This document shows, in pieces, positions 1-7,787 of a DNA stretch of 23,707 bases; positions within the stretch are counted from its first letter, which is position 1, and every line of letters begins with the position of its first letter. The position numbers and the translations under genes are program-made. The notes under the pieces were generated by a model. The model saw only the letters and a program-made list of their open reading frames with translations. It searched no databases and was not told the origin of the DNA. Origin of the DNA: CAZAFL01 sp964484465 (GTDB lineage Bacteria > Bacteroidota > Ignavibacteria > UBA10030 > SZUA-254); NCBI GenBank assembly GCA_964484465.1, contig CAZAFL010000037.1, forward strand, positions 1 to 23,707, in the 5' to 3' direction.

Positions 1-275
1 GCATTTACTGTCTTCTCCGTGTCGAGGTCGGGGCCTAATCTGCCTGATGGAGTAAAGATTGAGGGGTCAGAAACGTATTGGGTGTACGTTACAGAGTCAA
101 ACGCCTGAGTGCGGATTTCATTGATCATAGCCTCGCCGATCGAAATCGCATCGATCGTTGCATCATTATCGTACGTCGATAATGATGCACTGATCAGTGA
201 AGATTTGATCCCAAGTGACAGGGTTGCCAATAGTGTTAGCGCCCCGACAACCAGAACTAACTGGCCCATGTTCAT
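1..275 (-). CDS. Pilin-like secreted protein, N-terminal part (3' end outside window)
   Basis: This reading frame is open from an ATG at 275 to the window edge, so only about 91 residues are visible and no stop is seen. The protein starts MNMGQLVLVVGALTLLATLS, a single hydrophobic N-terminal helix with almost no positive charge before it. A polar region rich in Asp, Thr and Ser follows, including IGEAMINEIRTQAFD at about residues 48-62. That layout resembles type IV pilin-like or pseudopilin-like proteins that stay anchored by one helix, but no prepilin peptidase site (G followed by F-T-L-x-E) is present, so this is only a resemblance. A GAGGA Shine-Dalgarno lies 11 bases before the ATG at 275; the second ATG at 269 is too far from it. 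It points the same way as the helicase gene upstream but lies about 430 bases beyond it. Function not recognised. Confidence 0.6.
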   Translation of the reverse strand, partial: MNMGQLVLVVGALTLLATLSLGIKSSLISASLSTYDNDATIDAISIGEAMINEIRTQAFDSVTYTQYVSDPSIFTPSGRLGPDLDTEKTVN

Positions 276-325
276 CGAGCTGAATATCCTCGCGAAAAAA
301 TTATGTGTGAAAAAGTTTGTGAAGA

Positions 326-348
326 AATTGCTTCGGGGAGAAGCAATT
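326..348 (-). promoter_or_regulatory. Perfect hairpin in leader of pilin-like gene
   Basis: AATTGCTT and AAGCAATT form a perfect 8-bp stem around a 7-base loop, CGGGGAG on the plus strand. The loop CGGGG can also pair with CCCCG at 354-358, so a pseudoknot or an alternative fold is possible. On the minus strand this sits 51-73 bases before the ATG at 275. The stem is followed by only a weak T-rich stretch, so it does not look like a standard terminator. The role is unknown; leader control or mRNA stability are guesses. Confidence 0.4.
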
Positions 349-439
349 GCGAACCCCGGTCCCTTCGATTAAAACTACCTCACAAAATATTACGTAGTGC
401 TGGAGCGAGAATTTCGCTGCGGGCGTAAATGAAACACTT

Positions 440-470
440 CAAATCTAAGACAATCCTCCATCAAAATCAA
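440..470 (-). promoter_or_regulatory. Possible Bacteroidetes-type promoter (TTG-N20-TAnnTTTG)
   Basis: On the minus strand TAGATTTG (440-447) matches the TAnnTTTG -7 element described for Bacteroidetes, with TTG at 468-470 twenty bases upstream. It would give a leader of roughly 160 bases for the gene starting at 275, containing the hairpin at 326-348. Such short motifs occur by chance in AT-rich DNA, and it is not certain that this organism uses this promoter class. Confidence 0.25.
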
Positions 471-706
471 GGGGGTTACAGGGATTTCGTGTCAGGGGGG
501 AAAGTTCACCATTTCGCCTTGCATATTCTTATTAAATTTGCTTTGATTTGATTGAAAATAACCGAAAATTAACAAAAATATAATCGCGCAAAACACGTAA
601 AAATGTTTAGAAAAGGTAGATTGATTTCAAAATTACCACAACGACCTTATCTACTAAGGAGGGAACTACGGGGGAGGTTATGACACATTATTGCTTGAAA
701 AAACCC

Positions 707-2905
707 CTACAATATTTTCAGACGGGCATATTTTAACAGCAAGTTCTTTCTTCCGGCTTCTGCGAACTCAACCACTGCTTTTTTCATCTCTCCACTGCCG
801 GAAAGAGTGAGAATTTTTCCCCTTCCAAAAACCTCATGTTCAACGATTTTCCCTACGTGGAAATCATGAATCATTTTCGCTTCAGTTTCATCATCAGGGA
901 TTTCATCGATGAAATACTGTGATGACGTACGCCCCATCGGCGAACGTCGGGATTTCGGCATCTGCCTGTACGGCAGCTGATTATCGGATACTCGCTCGAA
1001 TAATTCCTGATTCGCTTCTTCGATAAACCTCGAAGGTGACGGGTATGAAACTTCCCCAAACCGATAACGCATCCTTGTACAGGAGAGGTACAACTTCTTC
1101 ATCGCACGGGTAATACCCACGTAATACAACCGCCGCTCTTCTTCCAATTCCTTCACATCGAGACTTGTCGAGTAAAATGGAAGTAATCCTTCTTCAAGTC
1201 CGGCAATAAAAACAACCGGAAATTCGAGGCCTTTAGCGCTGTGGAGGGTCATCAGCGTTACCGCATTTCGGTCATCGTCCAAATTATCGACGTCTGAAAC
1301 GAGCGAAACCTCCTGCAAGAAACTTTCCAGTGTACCGTCGGGGTGTTCTGCAGAAAACTCGGATATCGCCGACAGCAGTTCCTGCACATTCTCCCAGCGC
1401 GCAAGAGATTCCGGCGTACCCTCTTCTTTGAACGCTGTCAGAATACCGAGCTGGTCGATAAGCGTTCTGCTGAGTTCACTGAGCGACATTGTTTTCAAAA
1501 ACTGCCGGTAGGTTTGGATTAATTCTGCAAACGCACCCAGCCGCTCTTTTGCTTTAGGCGATATATCGGGAATGTGTGCCCACTGAAGTGTCGTATCGAG
1601 CAAATGCAATGAATACGTACGTGCATACTCCTTTAATCGCTCTTGTGCACTGTCACCCACACCGCGTGCAGGATAATTAATAATGCGGAGAAAACTCTCA
1701 TCATCCTCGGGATTGACGAGAAGCCTAAAATATGCAAGACAATCCTTAACTTCCTTCCTTTGATAGAACTCGGTCCCTCCCACGATAACATAGGGAATAG
1801 CTTCCCGACGCAGGGCGTCTTCGAGCGAACGGGATTGTGCGTTCGTCCGGTACATTACCGCGAAATCCTTAAAATCAATTCTCAGCCGTTGTGATTCTGA
1901 AAGAATGCGCGAGGCAATGGTTGACCCTTCATCCTTGTCATCATAACAGCTCAAAATGGTGATGAGGTCTCCCTCAGCATTTTCGGTCCAGAGGTTCTTG
2001 GTAATCTGGTCGTTATTGTTTTTGATGATCTGGTCTGCTGCGGCAAGAATGGTCTTTGTGGACCGATAGTTTTGCTCCAGACGGACAATCGTCGCTTCCG
2101 GATAGTCCCGCTCGAAATCCAGTATGTTTCGGATATCCGCTCCGCGAAAGGCATAGATACTTTGCGCGTCATCGCCGACCACACAGATATTGCGGTACTT
2201 TGATGCAAAATGCTTGATGAGGGTATATTGAGCACGGTTTGTATCCTGATATTCATCAATGAGAATGAAGCGAAACCGATCCTGATATGTATCGAGGGTT
2301 TTCTTATGCCGTTCAAATAACTCAATGGGTTTGAGCAATAAATCATCAAAATCCATGGCGTTGTTATACTTCAGCCGTTTCTGGTATTCTATATATATTT
2401 TTGAAGTTTTCTCTTCGAATAAATCAATTGGCCGTCCTGCAAACATTGAGGGTGAAATCAGCTGATTTTTTGCCCCGCTGATCCGTGCGCGTACCCCCTG
2501 CGGGTTGAACTGCTGAAGGGGAATCTCGAGACTGCCCATGATATTCTTGATGAGTCCCAGACTGTCAGATGTATCATAAATGGAAAAATTCTTTTTGAAA
2601 TCCAGTTTTTCACATTCCCTTCTGAGTATCCTTGCAAAAATGGAATGAAAGGTTCCCATCCAAAGCTGGCCGCTCTCTTTTCCGATAAGACCAACGATGC
2701 GCTCTTTCATTTCGTTCGCAGCCTTGTTCGTGAATGTCAATGCGAGAATCTGATAAGGAGGGACTCCGATAGAAACAAGGTGGGCAATGCGATAGGTGAG
2801 AACGCGAGTCTTTCCACTCCCGGGACCTGCGATGACCATGACGGGCCCCTGAACGGCTTCTACAGCTTTTCGTTGCGCCGGGTTTAACTCGCTAAGAAAT
2901 GACAT
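707..2905 (-). CDS. pcrA: ATP-dependent DNA helicase UvrD/PcrA (SF1A)
   Basis: This is a 732-residue superfamily 1A 3'-5' DNA helicase of the UvrD/PcrA/Rep family, acting in the cytoplasm in nucleotide excision repair, mismatch repair or removal of RecA from DNA. Motifs seen in order are the Q-motif LNPAQRKAV (7-15), Walker A GPGSGKT (27-33), TFTNKAA (57-63), Walker B DEYQDTN (217-223), motif III GDDAQSIYAFRGA (244-256), motif IV QNYRS (278-282), and the late motifs TLHSAKGLEF and YVGITRA in the C-terminal third. The last about 50 residues (VGKIVEHEVFGRGKIL and on) match the small Tudor-like tail of PcrA/UvrD that contacts RNA polymerase. Length fits PcrA (about 720-750). The ATG at 2905 has no obvious Shine-Dalgarno, but MSFLSELNPAQ is the expected N-terminus. 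The alkyltransferase gene lies 198 bases upstream in the same direction. Whether uvrD or pcrA is the better name cannot be settled here. Confidence 0.96.
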   Translation of the reverse strand: MSFLSELNPAQRKAVEAVQGPVMVIAGPGSGKTRVLTYRIAHLVSIGVPPYQILALTFTNKAANEMKERIVGLIGKESGQLWMGTFHSIFARILRRECEKLDFKKNFSIYDTSDSLGLIKNIMGSLEIPLQQFNPQGVRARISGAKNQLISPSMFAGRPIDLFEEKTSKIYIEYQKRLKYNNAMDFDDLLLKPIELFERHKKTLDTYQDRFRFILIDEYQDTNRAQYTLIKHFASKYRNICVVGDDAQSIYAFRGADIRNILDFERDYPEATIVRLEQNYRSTKTILAAADQIIKNNNDQITKNLWTENAEGDLITILSCYDDKDEGSTIASRILSESQRLRIDFKDFAVMYRTNAQSRSLEDALRREAIPYVIVGGTEFYQRKEVKDCLAYFRLLVNPEDDESFLRIINYPARGVGDSAQERLKEYARTYSLHLLDTTLQWAHIPDISPKAKERLGAFAELIQTYRQFLKTMSLSELSRTLIDQLGILTAFKEEGTPESLARWENVQELLSAISEFSAEHPDGTLESFLQEVSLVSDVDNLDDDRNAVTLMTLHSAKGLEFPVVFIAGLEEGLLPFYSTSLDVKELEEERRLYYVGITRAMKKLYLSCTRMRYRFGEVSYPSPSRFIEEANQELFERVSDNQLPYRQMPKSRRSPMGRTSSQYFIDEIPDDETEAKMIHDFHVGKIVEHEVFGRGKILTLSGSGEMKKAVVEFAEAGRKNLLLKYARLKIL

Positions 2906-3103
2906 TGTCTAAAAATGTTGTGTGATTAAAGTAGATATTTTTTTTACGTTACGCAAAGGGATCTGTCATAGGATAGCGCACCATTTTTTTCTTAGGATAG
3001 GAATAACAGCGTCGCATATCGGCAAGAGAGCCTCTTGTCATCGTGACATCAGGCAACAGCCTCCCTTTTCTGATTTCAACTTACCAACCCGGCCAACGAA
3101 TTA

Positions 3104-3727
3104 TTACAAAATGATCGAGCCTTCCAGGCGGAGCAAAAATTCTTTTGTTTTAATTCCACAAGAATATCCAATGAGTGAACCATCGGAGCCGATGACGCGG
3201 TGGCAGGGAACAATAATCGGAAGCGGGTTAGCACCATTCGCTCGGCCGACAGCCTGAAACGCCTGTGGTGCAACGACTCGTTTCGCGAGTTGCTTATACG
3301 TAATTGTCGTCCCGTAAGGAATTTTTATCAATTCCTTCCACACACGAATCTGGAACGGAGTTCCGACCAGGTCAATGGGGCAGGTGAACTTTGCCAATTT
3401 TCCGTTAAAAAATCTGGTCAACTGGTCGATCACTTCCCTGTTTTTTGAGCGATTGTCGACAACACAGTCGAGGTCGAAATGCCGCTCTAGCCAATCGAAA
3501 AAATCTTTACGTGATTCTCGCGGAACACTAATTTTACAAACGCCTTTTTCCGTCGATGAAACATAAATACGTCCGATGCGCGAGTCAAACGAAGTGCAAT
3601 ACACTTTTGTCGCGACATGCTGTGCCGTACTTACGCTGGCGTTTTCTCTCTCTCCATCTGCTTTGGATTTCTTCTTAACATTGCTTGCAATTCTTGCGGG
3701 CTGGATTGTTGCAACATTATCAAACAT
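3104..3727 (-). CDS. ogt: Methylated-DNA--[protein]-cysteine S-methyltransferase
   Basis: This suicide repair protein transfers O6-alkyl groups from guanine (and O4-alkyl groups from thymine) to its own cysteine. The active-site motif PCHRV is at residues 174-178, making Cys175 the acceptor. It is preceded by the recognition-helix segment QAVGRANGANPLPII (158-172) with the arginine finger Arg162, and followed by GSLIGYSCG where GYSGG or GYGGG is more usual. Residues 41-100 form the usual N-terminal alpha/beta domain of Ogt/MGMT. The first 40 residues (rich in Lys, Ser and Ala) have no counterpart in typical 160-175-residue Ogt proteins. With no Shine-Dalgarno before the ATG at 3727, the true start could be later, though no better ATG is evident. 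No Ada-type N-terminal zinc domain is present, so it is probably not a transcriptional sensor. It lies upstream of and in line with the helicase gene, so two DNA-repair genes sit together. Confidence 0.93.
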   Translation of the reverse strand: MFDNVATIQPARIASNVKKKSKADGERENASVSTAQHVATKVYCTSFDSRIGRIYVSSTEKGVCKISVPRESRKDFFDWLERHFDLDCVVDNRSKNREVIDQLTRFFNGKLAKFTCPIDLVGTPFQIRVWKELIKIPYGTTITYKQLAKRVVAPQAFQAVGRANGANPLPIIVPCHRVIGSDGSLIGYSCGIKTKEFLLRLEGSIIL

Positions 3728-4059
3728 ACATTACACTGTTATCCGAATAAAAAAATCATTAGACATGTGATTAATTTATTTGCGTAAACGAAACAACACT
3801 ATCCCCTTTTGAATGCTCCTCCTAATGTATGGAACGGTGAGAACCGCAGTCAGGTTTTGATGAAAGATAAAAAGGTGCGAATAAAAATAAACATTACAAT
3901 AAAAAAAAGCAAGATAAAAAAACATAATAAAAAATTTTTTTTCAGAAGAAATGCGTTGAAAAAATTTTACGAATGCGCTCCTCGCCAACCGGATTGTGAA
4001 ACGATGTGAAACAATACAAAATGTTTTCGATTCCGGCAGTGAACACCGAAAGTTTTTTT
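3728..4059. other. AT-rich intergenic region, no gene seen
   Basis: The 332 bases between the alkyltransferase start and the end of the barrel-protein gene hold long A and T runs (about 3895-3940) and no supported gene. A 70-codon minus-strand frame at 3776-3988 starts with TTG, lacks a ribosome site and reads as low-complexity Phe/Tyr/Leu/Ile, so I treat it as chance. No clear terminator hairpin or sigma70 promoter could be picked out. Confidence 0.5.
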
Positions 4060-7000
4060 TTAGAAGAACGCTCTAACTTCTGCTTTTGCAGTGTGTATCG
4101 GCTGACTGCCGCCTTCGCTTCTGCCTTCATAACCGACAGTCGCCTGAATAAACTGCGTTACCCTATAATCAACACCAGCTTGCCAACGCCATGTCTTCCC
4201 CTCCACTTTTCCATCGGTTAACTCAAAAGGAAGAATTACTCCCCCTTTGTTGAGACTCACTTCCTCCCGAATCAACTCCGCCTTAGCCTGTCCTTTCTGC
4301 TCGAGTGAGTAGGTCATCCGGATGGATTGGTTATTCAGGTCGGCGACAGTAGTATCGAAATTTGAAGCACGCCCCGTACCAACGCCAAAGGCTAATTCAA
4401 TGTATTGTTCCGGGCGGTAAAACCAGTCAAAACTCAATGAATTAGAGATAATCCCTCTCTCTCTATTACTGAGCTGAAACGCAGTCAGGTTGTCGTTCTT
4501 ATTGATGAAGTTTATTTCATTCGCTATTTCCCTGACGAACTGCCATCGTATGCGAACTGACCGTTCAACATTGTAGAGCCGCTCATTCTCCAGAGCGAAT
4601 TGGGTCAAGCCACGACGCTGGGCAAACCGGAACCTGCTTGAAAATTCGGGGTTATTTTCGAATAGATAAACATCCTGTGATATGAGATTATTTCCTGCTA
4701 TTGTCGTGCGGTCATTCAGAAAATGGTTGAAATGAAGAAAATAGATCTCTTGTAAATTCGATTCACTGCTTTTTTCTTCGACGCGAAGGTACGTCTCAGA
4801 AGAAACCGCCGAACATAGTGTCCCGTACCATGAACCTGAAGGAATAATACGCGAAAAATTTAGACGGATCCTCGAACTCGCTTTCAGGTTAATCACCGGG
4901 ACAAGCTGGTCAGTCGGAACTGTAAGAACTATGTAATCCCCGTCGAATCGTGTCAGACGAAAGTCACCTTCATCGACAATATGATTGTCGTTTATATCTC
5001 CGGCATAAATGTAATTTCCTGTCCCTTTCGGCACTCGCTGGAAAACGCGCTCAAGTTTAGCGGAGCGTTCAGTTGTCACCTCATAGAACCAATCTGATTC
5101 CAAGCCTCTGTTCCACGGGTTGTAACGCGTTTGTGAACGAAATAGGATTGTCTGAACATCATCATCCTTCCGCTGGTGGAAAGATTCGGTGAAGGCGCGT
5201 TTGCTGACAGTAATGTCAAACGATGAGCTAAGCGAGTTCCATTCCTGCAATTGCCAGTTATACCGCTGTGTAAATGTCCTCGATGCACGCTGTAGCCTGC
5301 CGGCAAGAAGTGAATCTTCCCACCGCCACCCGAATTCTGTCTTCAATGACATGCTGAATAAATTATTGAGTGCGAGACCGGGTAAAAACTCGTTAAACCG
5401 GAAACTTCCCTGCTTCAATGTATCGTTGACAATACTGTTGTTTTTCAGAACTTCTCCTTCATACCGTACGCCGGGAAGTAGAATTCCAATTGCATATTCA
5501 GTCCCTGCTTTCTGTCGTATCCAGTTTGCGGTCAGGTCGTTCACGGTGTAGCGGTTATTAATAACCTCGAGGTCATAATTCACCCTGGGCAAGCTGTCGG
5601 GAAAATAATGGATTGATGATGTATAACGGTTGGTTGAGAATGCGTCCCCCCTTTTTATCCACCCGAGTCCGCCTCCGACAGATAATTTCTGTACGGGATT
5701 ATACGTTAATGAACCTTCGCGCAATTCCTCGTCGACACTGGAAGAATCTACAATATTCCATTTACGATTGAATTCCACCTCATTCGTACGGTCGATTGGA
5801 ACGAACTTCCGGTCAATAAACCGTTCCTTCAGCTGAAGATCCAGTGCCCCAATATTTTTTCCGCCAAATTGAAGATTGGAAGGATTGAACTCGAGGCCAA
5901 ACTTGACTGCAGAACCGGAATTATTCTCATCCCCGATACTCGAGAACAAATTCGCATCAAAATTACTGAGGGCAAATTCCCCTATGATGTTGAGATCGTC
6001 AGCTACATGTGTCTTGAGGTCGACGTCCGTTAAAGAATGCGATTGCGGCATCGGAAGAAACCGGATTGGAGCATAACTTCCCTGCTTCCTACCGACAAAC
6101 TGATACCTGCCAAGAGACACCTTGTTATAATCACCGTTTCCCGAACCGACATAACTAAATGTGATTGAATAGAGAGCATTAATGGTATCTTCAGGGGAAA
6201 AAAAATAAAATGTTACAGTGTCTTGCGATGATGAAGTGTTAATGATTGTATCCTTCTTTACGTACTGACCCTTCCCGGCGCCGACGAATTCGATACCTGA
6301 AGTTGATGCTTTGAACCTGTCGTCCCCTGCGGATCTAAGGATAGTTTTATCTGCATCACTGAGTTGAACATCAACGGGAGAATTTTCGTCATCTCCTTCC
6401 CGCATGAATGTGGCACTTATTGCCAGTCTGTTATTCAAGAACCGGTTTCCGGTTTTGCCTGCAATGAAGGTCCTGTTGAACTGCCGGTCAGTGTATTCAA
6501 AATCAACTGTAATGCGAGATGCCGCAGTAATAAATCTTCTGGATGTAAATGTTAGTTCTCCATTACCGTAATCTATGACGTAATCATTTATTTCACCCCG
6601 GTTCATCCGGTCCCCGTTAACATACACCCGTTCTGTCCCGGCAATGACGATGATCGATCGTTCATTATTCGCGCCGATGAGCAGATACGGTCCCTGTATT
6701 CCATCCACTCCCTGGAATTGATTTGTGGTAAATTTTCCTCTTGCTGTCGCGCCTGAAAACATAATATTTCCATTTGCATCTCCCACTCGATAATTTGCAT
6801 TACCTTCTGCACCCTGGAGTTTCCGGGAAACCCCGCCAAACTCGTTTCCGGTTAAATCGAAATTGAAGTCTCCCAATGTTGCACCGACATCCGTGCTGCG
6901 AATTTCGATGAACACCTTATCGATCTCCTGCAGAGTTTGGGTTGTCCCCTCAGGTTGAATCGGCGAATTTTCATCCGTGAGAGCGGCGGTAATTTCGACG

Positions 7001-7563
7001 TCATCGGCAATCCTTCCCGACATCTGCATCCGGAATCCGGAACTCAGAGTGAGGTCCCTGTTGGAACCGATTGTAAAACCACGTACAAGACTTCCGCTTT
7101 TCTGCAGGTTGGAGCTGAAAAGATCATCGAGGGAAAAACCCGAGGATGTTTTCGCGACGACGGCTCTTTTTCCCGTCAATGTGTCGGCGTGCGCCACTGG
7201 TGCACGGTGCTGGTAACTCTCCTTAAATGTCAGCGGGAGTGCCTGATAATGAATAACGAGTCTGTGCACGCTGGGGGGGTTGGTAAACAACCGATGCACA
7301 TTCTCTCCCCGCAATGTCACCACTCCGAATCTTTCATTGAACAGATAATCCTTCCCTTGCGCGAGAAGAAGCGAATCAAGCATGACGATTTCAGTACCGT
7401 GAACGATAAACTGATGAGGTAATTGAAGCATCGTGTCCGGAGTTGCAATGGTAAATGAGAGCTGATGGAAGGAACCGGCATGAAGCGAATCGGTTTGTTG
7501 CGCGAAAGAAGACGAGCAACGTATAGCAAAATAAAAAAAGAGAATGAAAAGCTTGTGTCTCAC
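4060..7563 (-). CDS. Large outer-membrane beta-barrel-like protein
   Basis: This 1167-residue protein has a signal peptide (hydrophobic stretch 4-14, probable cleavage after SSSFA, about residue 21). It ends AKAEVRAFF, with the C-terminal Phe typical of BAM-assembled barrels. Much of residues 350-1167 alternates polar and aromatic/hydrophobic residues, as beta-strands do. A conserved-looking block at 155-225 reads SGSLVRGFTIGSNRDLTL, then ALTDENSPIQPEGTTQTLQEID, then KVFIEIRS. I recall similar blocks in large FCB-group surface proteins and in SprA-like proteins, but cannot confirm homology. Two copies of an NG/L-x-x-G-x-DY-x-x-x-x-x-G-x-x-x-F/L module occur near 62-85 and 315-345. GDINDNHIVDEGD near 853 resembles a calcium-binding dockerin/EF-hand loop. 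The start is GTG without an obvious Shine-Dalgarno; a TACTTTTG box at 7618-7625 could be a -7 element. It is monocistronic as far as can be seen and divergent from the tyrosine cluster. Function unknown. Confidence 0.8.
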   Translation of the reverse strand: MRHKLFILFFYFAIRCSSSFAQQTDSLHAGSFHQLSFTIATPDTMLQLPHQFIVHGTEIVMLDSLLLAQGKDYLFNERFGVVTLRGENVHRLFTNPPSVHRLVIHYQALPLTFKESYQHRAPVAHADTLTGKRAVVAKTSSGFSLDDLFSSNLQKSGSLVRGFTIGSNRDLTLSSGFRMQMSGRIADDVEITAALTDENSPIQPEGTTQTLQEIDKVFIEIRSTDVGATLGDFNFDLTGNEFGGVSRKLQGAEGNANYRVGDANGNIMFSGATARGKFTTNQFQGVDGIQGPYLLIGANNERSIIVIAGTERVYVNGDRMNRGEINDYVIDYGNGELTFTSRRFITAASRITVDFEYTDRQFNRTFIAGKTGNRFLNNRLAISATFMREGDDENSPVDVQLSDADKTILRSAGDDRFKASTSGIEFVGAGKGQYVKKDTIINTSSSQDTVTFYFFSPEDTINALYSITFSYVGSGNGDYNKVSLGRYQFVGRKQGSYAPIRFLPMPQSHSLTDVDLKTHVADDLNIIGEFALSNFDANLFSSIGDENNSGSAVKFGLEFNPSNLQFGGKNIGALDLQLKERFIDRKFVPIDRTNEVEFNRKWNIVDSSSVDEELREGSLTYNPVQKLSVGGGLGWIKRGDAFSTNRYTSSIHYFPDSLPRVNYDLEVINNRYTVNDLTANWIRQKAGTEYAIGILLPGVRYEGEVLKNNSIVNDTLKQGSFRFNEFLPGLALNNLFSMSLKTEFGWRWEDSLLAGRLQRASRTFTQRYNWQLQEWNSLSSSFDITVSKRAFTESFHQRKDDDVQTILFRSQTRYNPWNRGLESDWFYEVTTERSAKLERVFQRVPKGTGNYIYAGDINDNHIVDEGDFRLTRFDGDYIVLTVPTDQLVPVINLKASSRIRLNFSRIIPSGSWYGTLCSAVSSETYLRVEEKSSESNLQEIYFLHFNHFLNDRTTIAGNNLISQDVYLFENNPEFSSRFRFAQRRGLTQFALENERLYNVERSVRIRWQFVREIANEINFINKNDNLTAFQLSNRERGIISNSLSFDWFYRPEQYIELAFGVGTGRASNFDTTVADLNNQSIRMTYSLEQKGQAKAELIREEVSLNKGGVILPFELTDGKVEGKTWRWQAGVDYRVTQFIQATVGYEGRSEGGSQPIHTAKAEVRAFF

Positions 7564-7712
7564 GTTCGGTGGAAAATATACTTCATGAGGGTGAAACTGA
7601 ACGCTTACGAATCAATACAAAAGTACTTTCATTCTCCTTTAGTTGACCGACTGCCTGATAGTAGCAAAATTTATTTTTATATCCAAAGGGGCATATTTTT
7701 CTACTCATGTTG

Positions 7713-7745
7713 TTTGATTTTAAGGCCGTTGTTCACTATCTTTTG
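7713..7745 (+). promoter_or_regulatory. Possible promoter of the tyrosine catabolic cluster
   Basis: TTTG at 7713-7716 is followed after 20 bases by TATCTTTTG (7737-7745), close to the Bacteroidetes TTTG / TAnnTTTG arrangement. It lies about 45 bases before the ATG at 7788 in the 224-base divergent gap. No competing sigma70 promoter with 16-18 base spacing was found there. The match is imperfect, with one extra T. Confidence 0.28.
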
Positions 7746-7787
7746 TACAGGAAGTGAGAACAATTTGAAACCCCATAGATATTTTAG

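Larger units (their letters stand above)
276..706. other. Intergenic region with leader hairpin and possible promoter
   Basis: This 431-base gap separates the helicase stop from the pilin-like gene and holds no convincing gene. It is AT-rich in 530-650. Two structures stand out. A perfect 8-bp inverted repeat with a 7-base loop lies at 326-348. A possible minus-strand promoter lies at 440-470. Both would belong to the leader of the gene starting at 275. A strong-looking AGGAGG near 657-662 and a GGGGGAGG before an ATG at 681 open only an 18-codon frame on the plus strand, overlapping the helicase end, and I do not call it. Confidence 0.5.

Noticed and set aside
681..737. 18-codon plus-strand frame with a strong GGGGGAGG ribosome-like site
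   Set aside because: Too short, no known product, and it overlaps the 3' end of the helicase gene on the other strand.
3776..3988. 70-codon minus-strand frame, hydrophobic
   Set aside because: TTG start without ribosome site in very AT-rich DNA; low-complexity Phe/Tyr/Leu composition.
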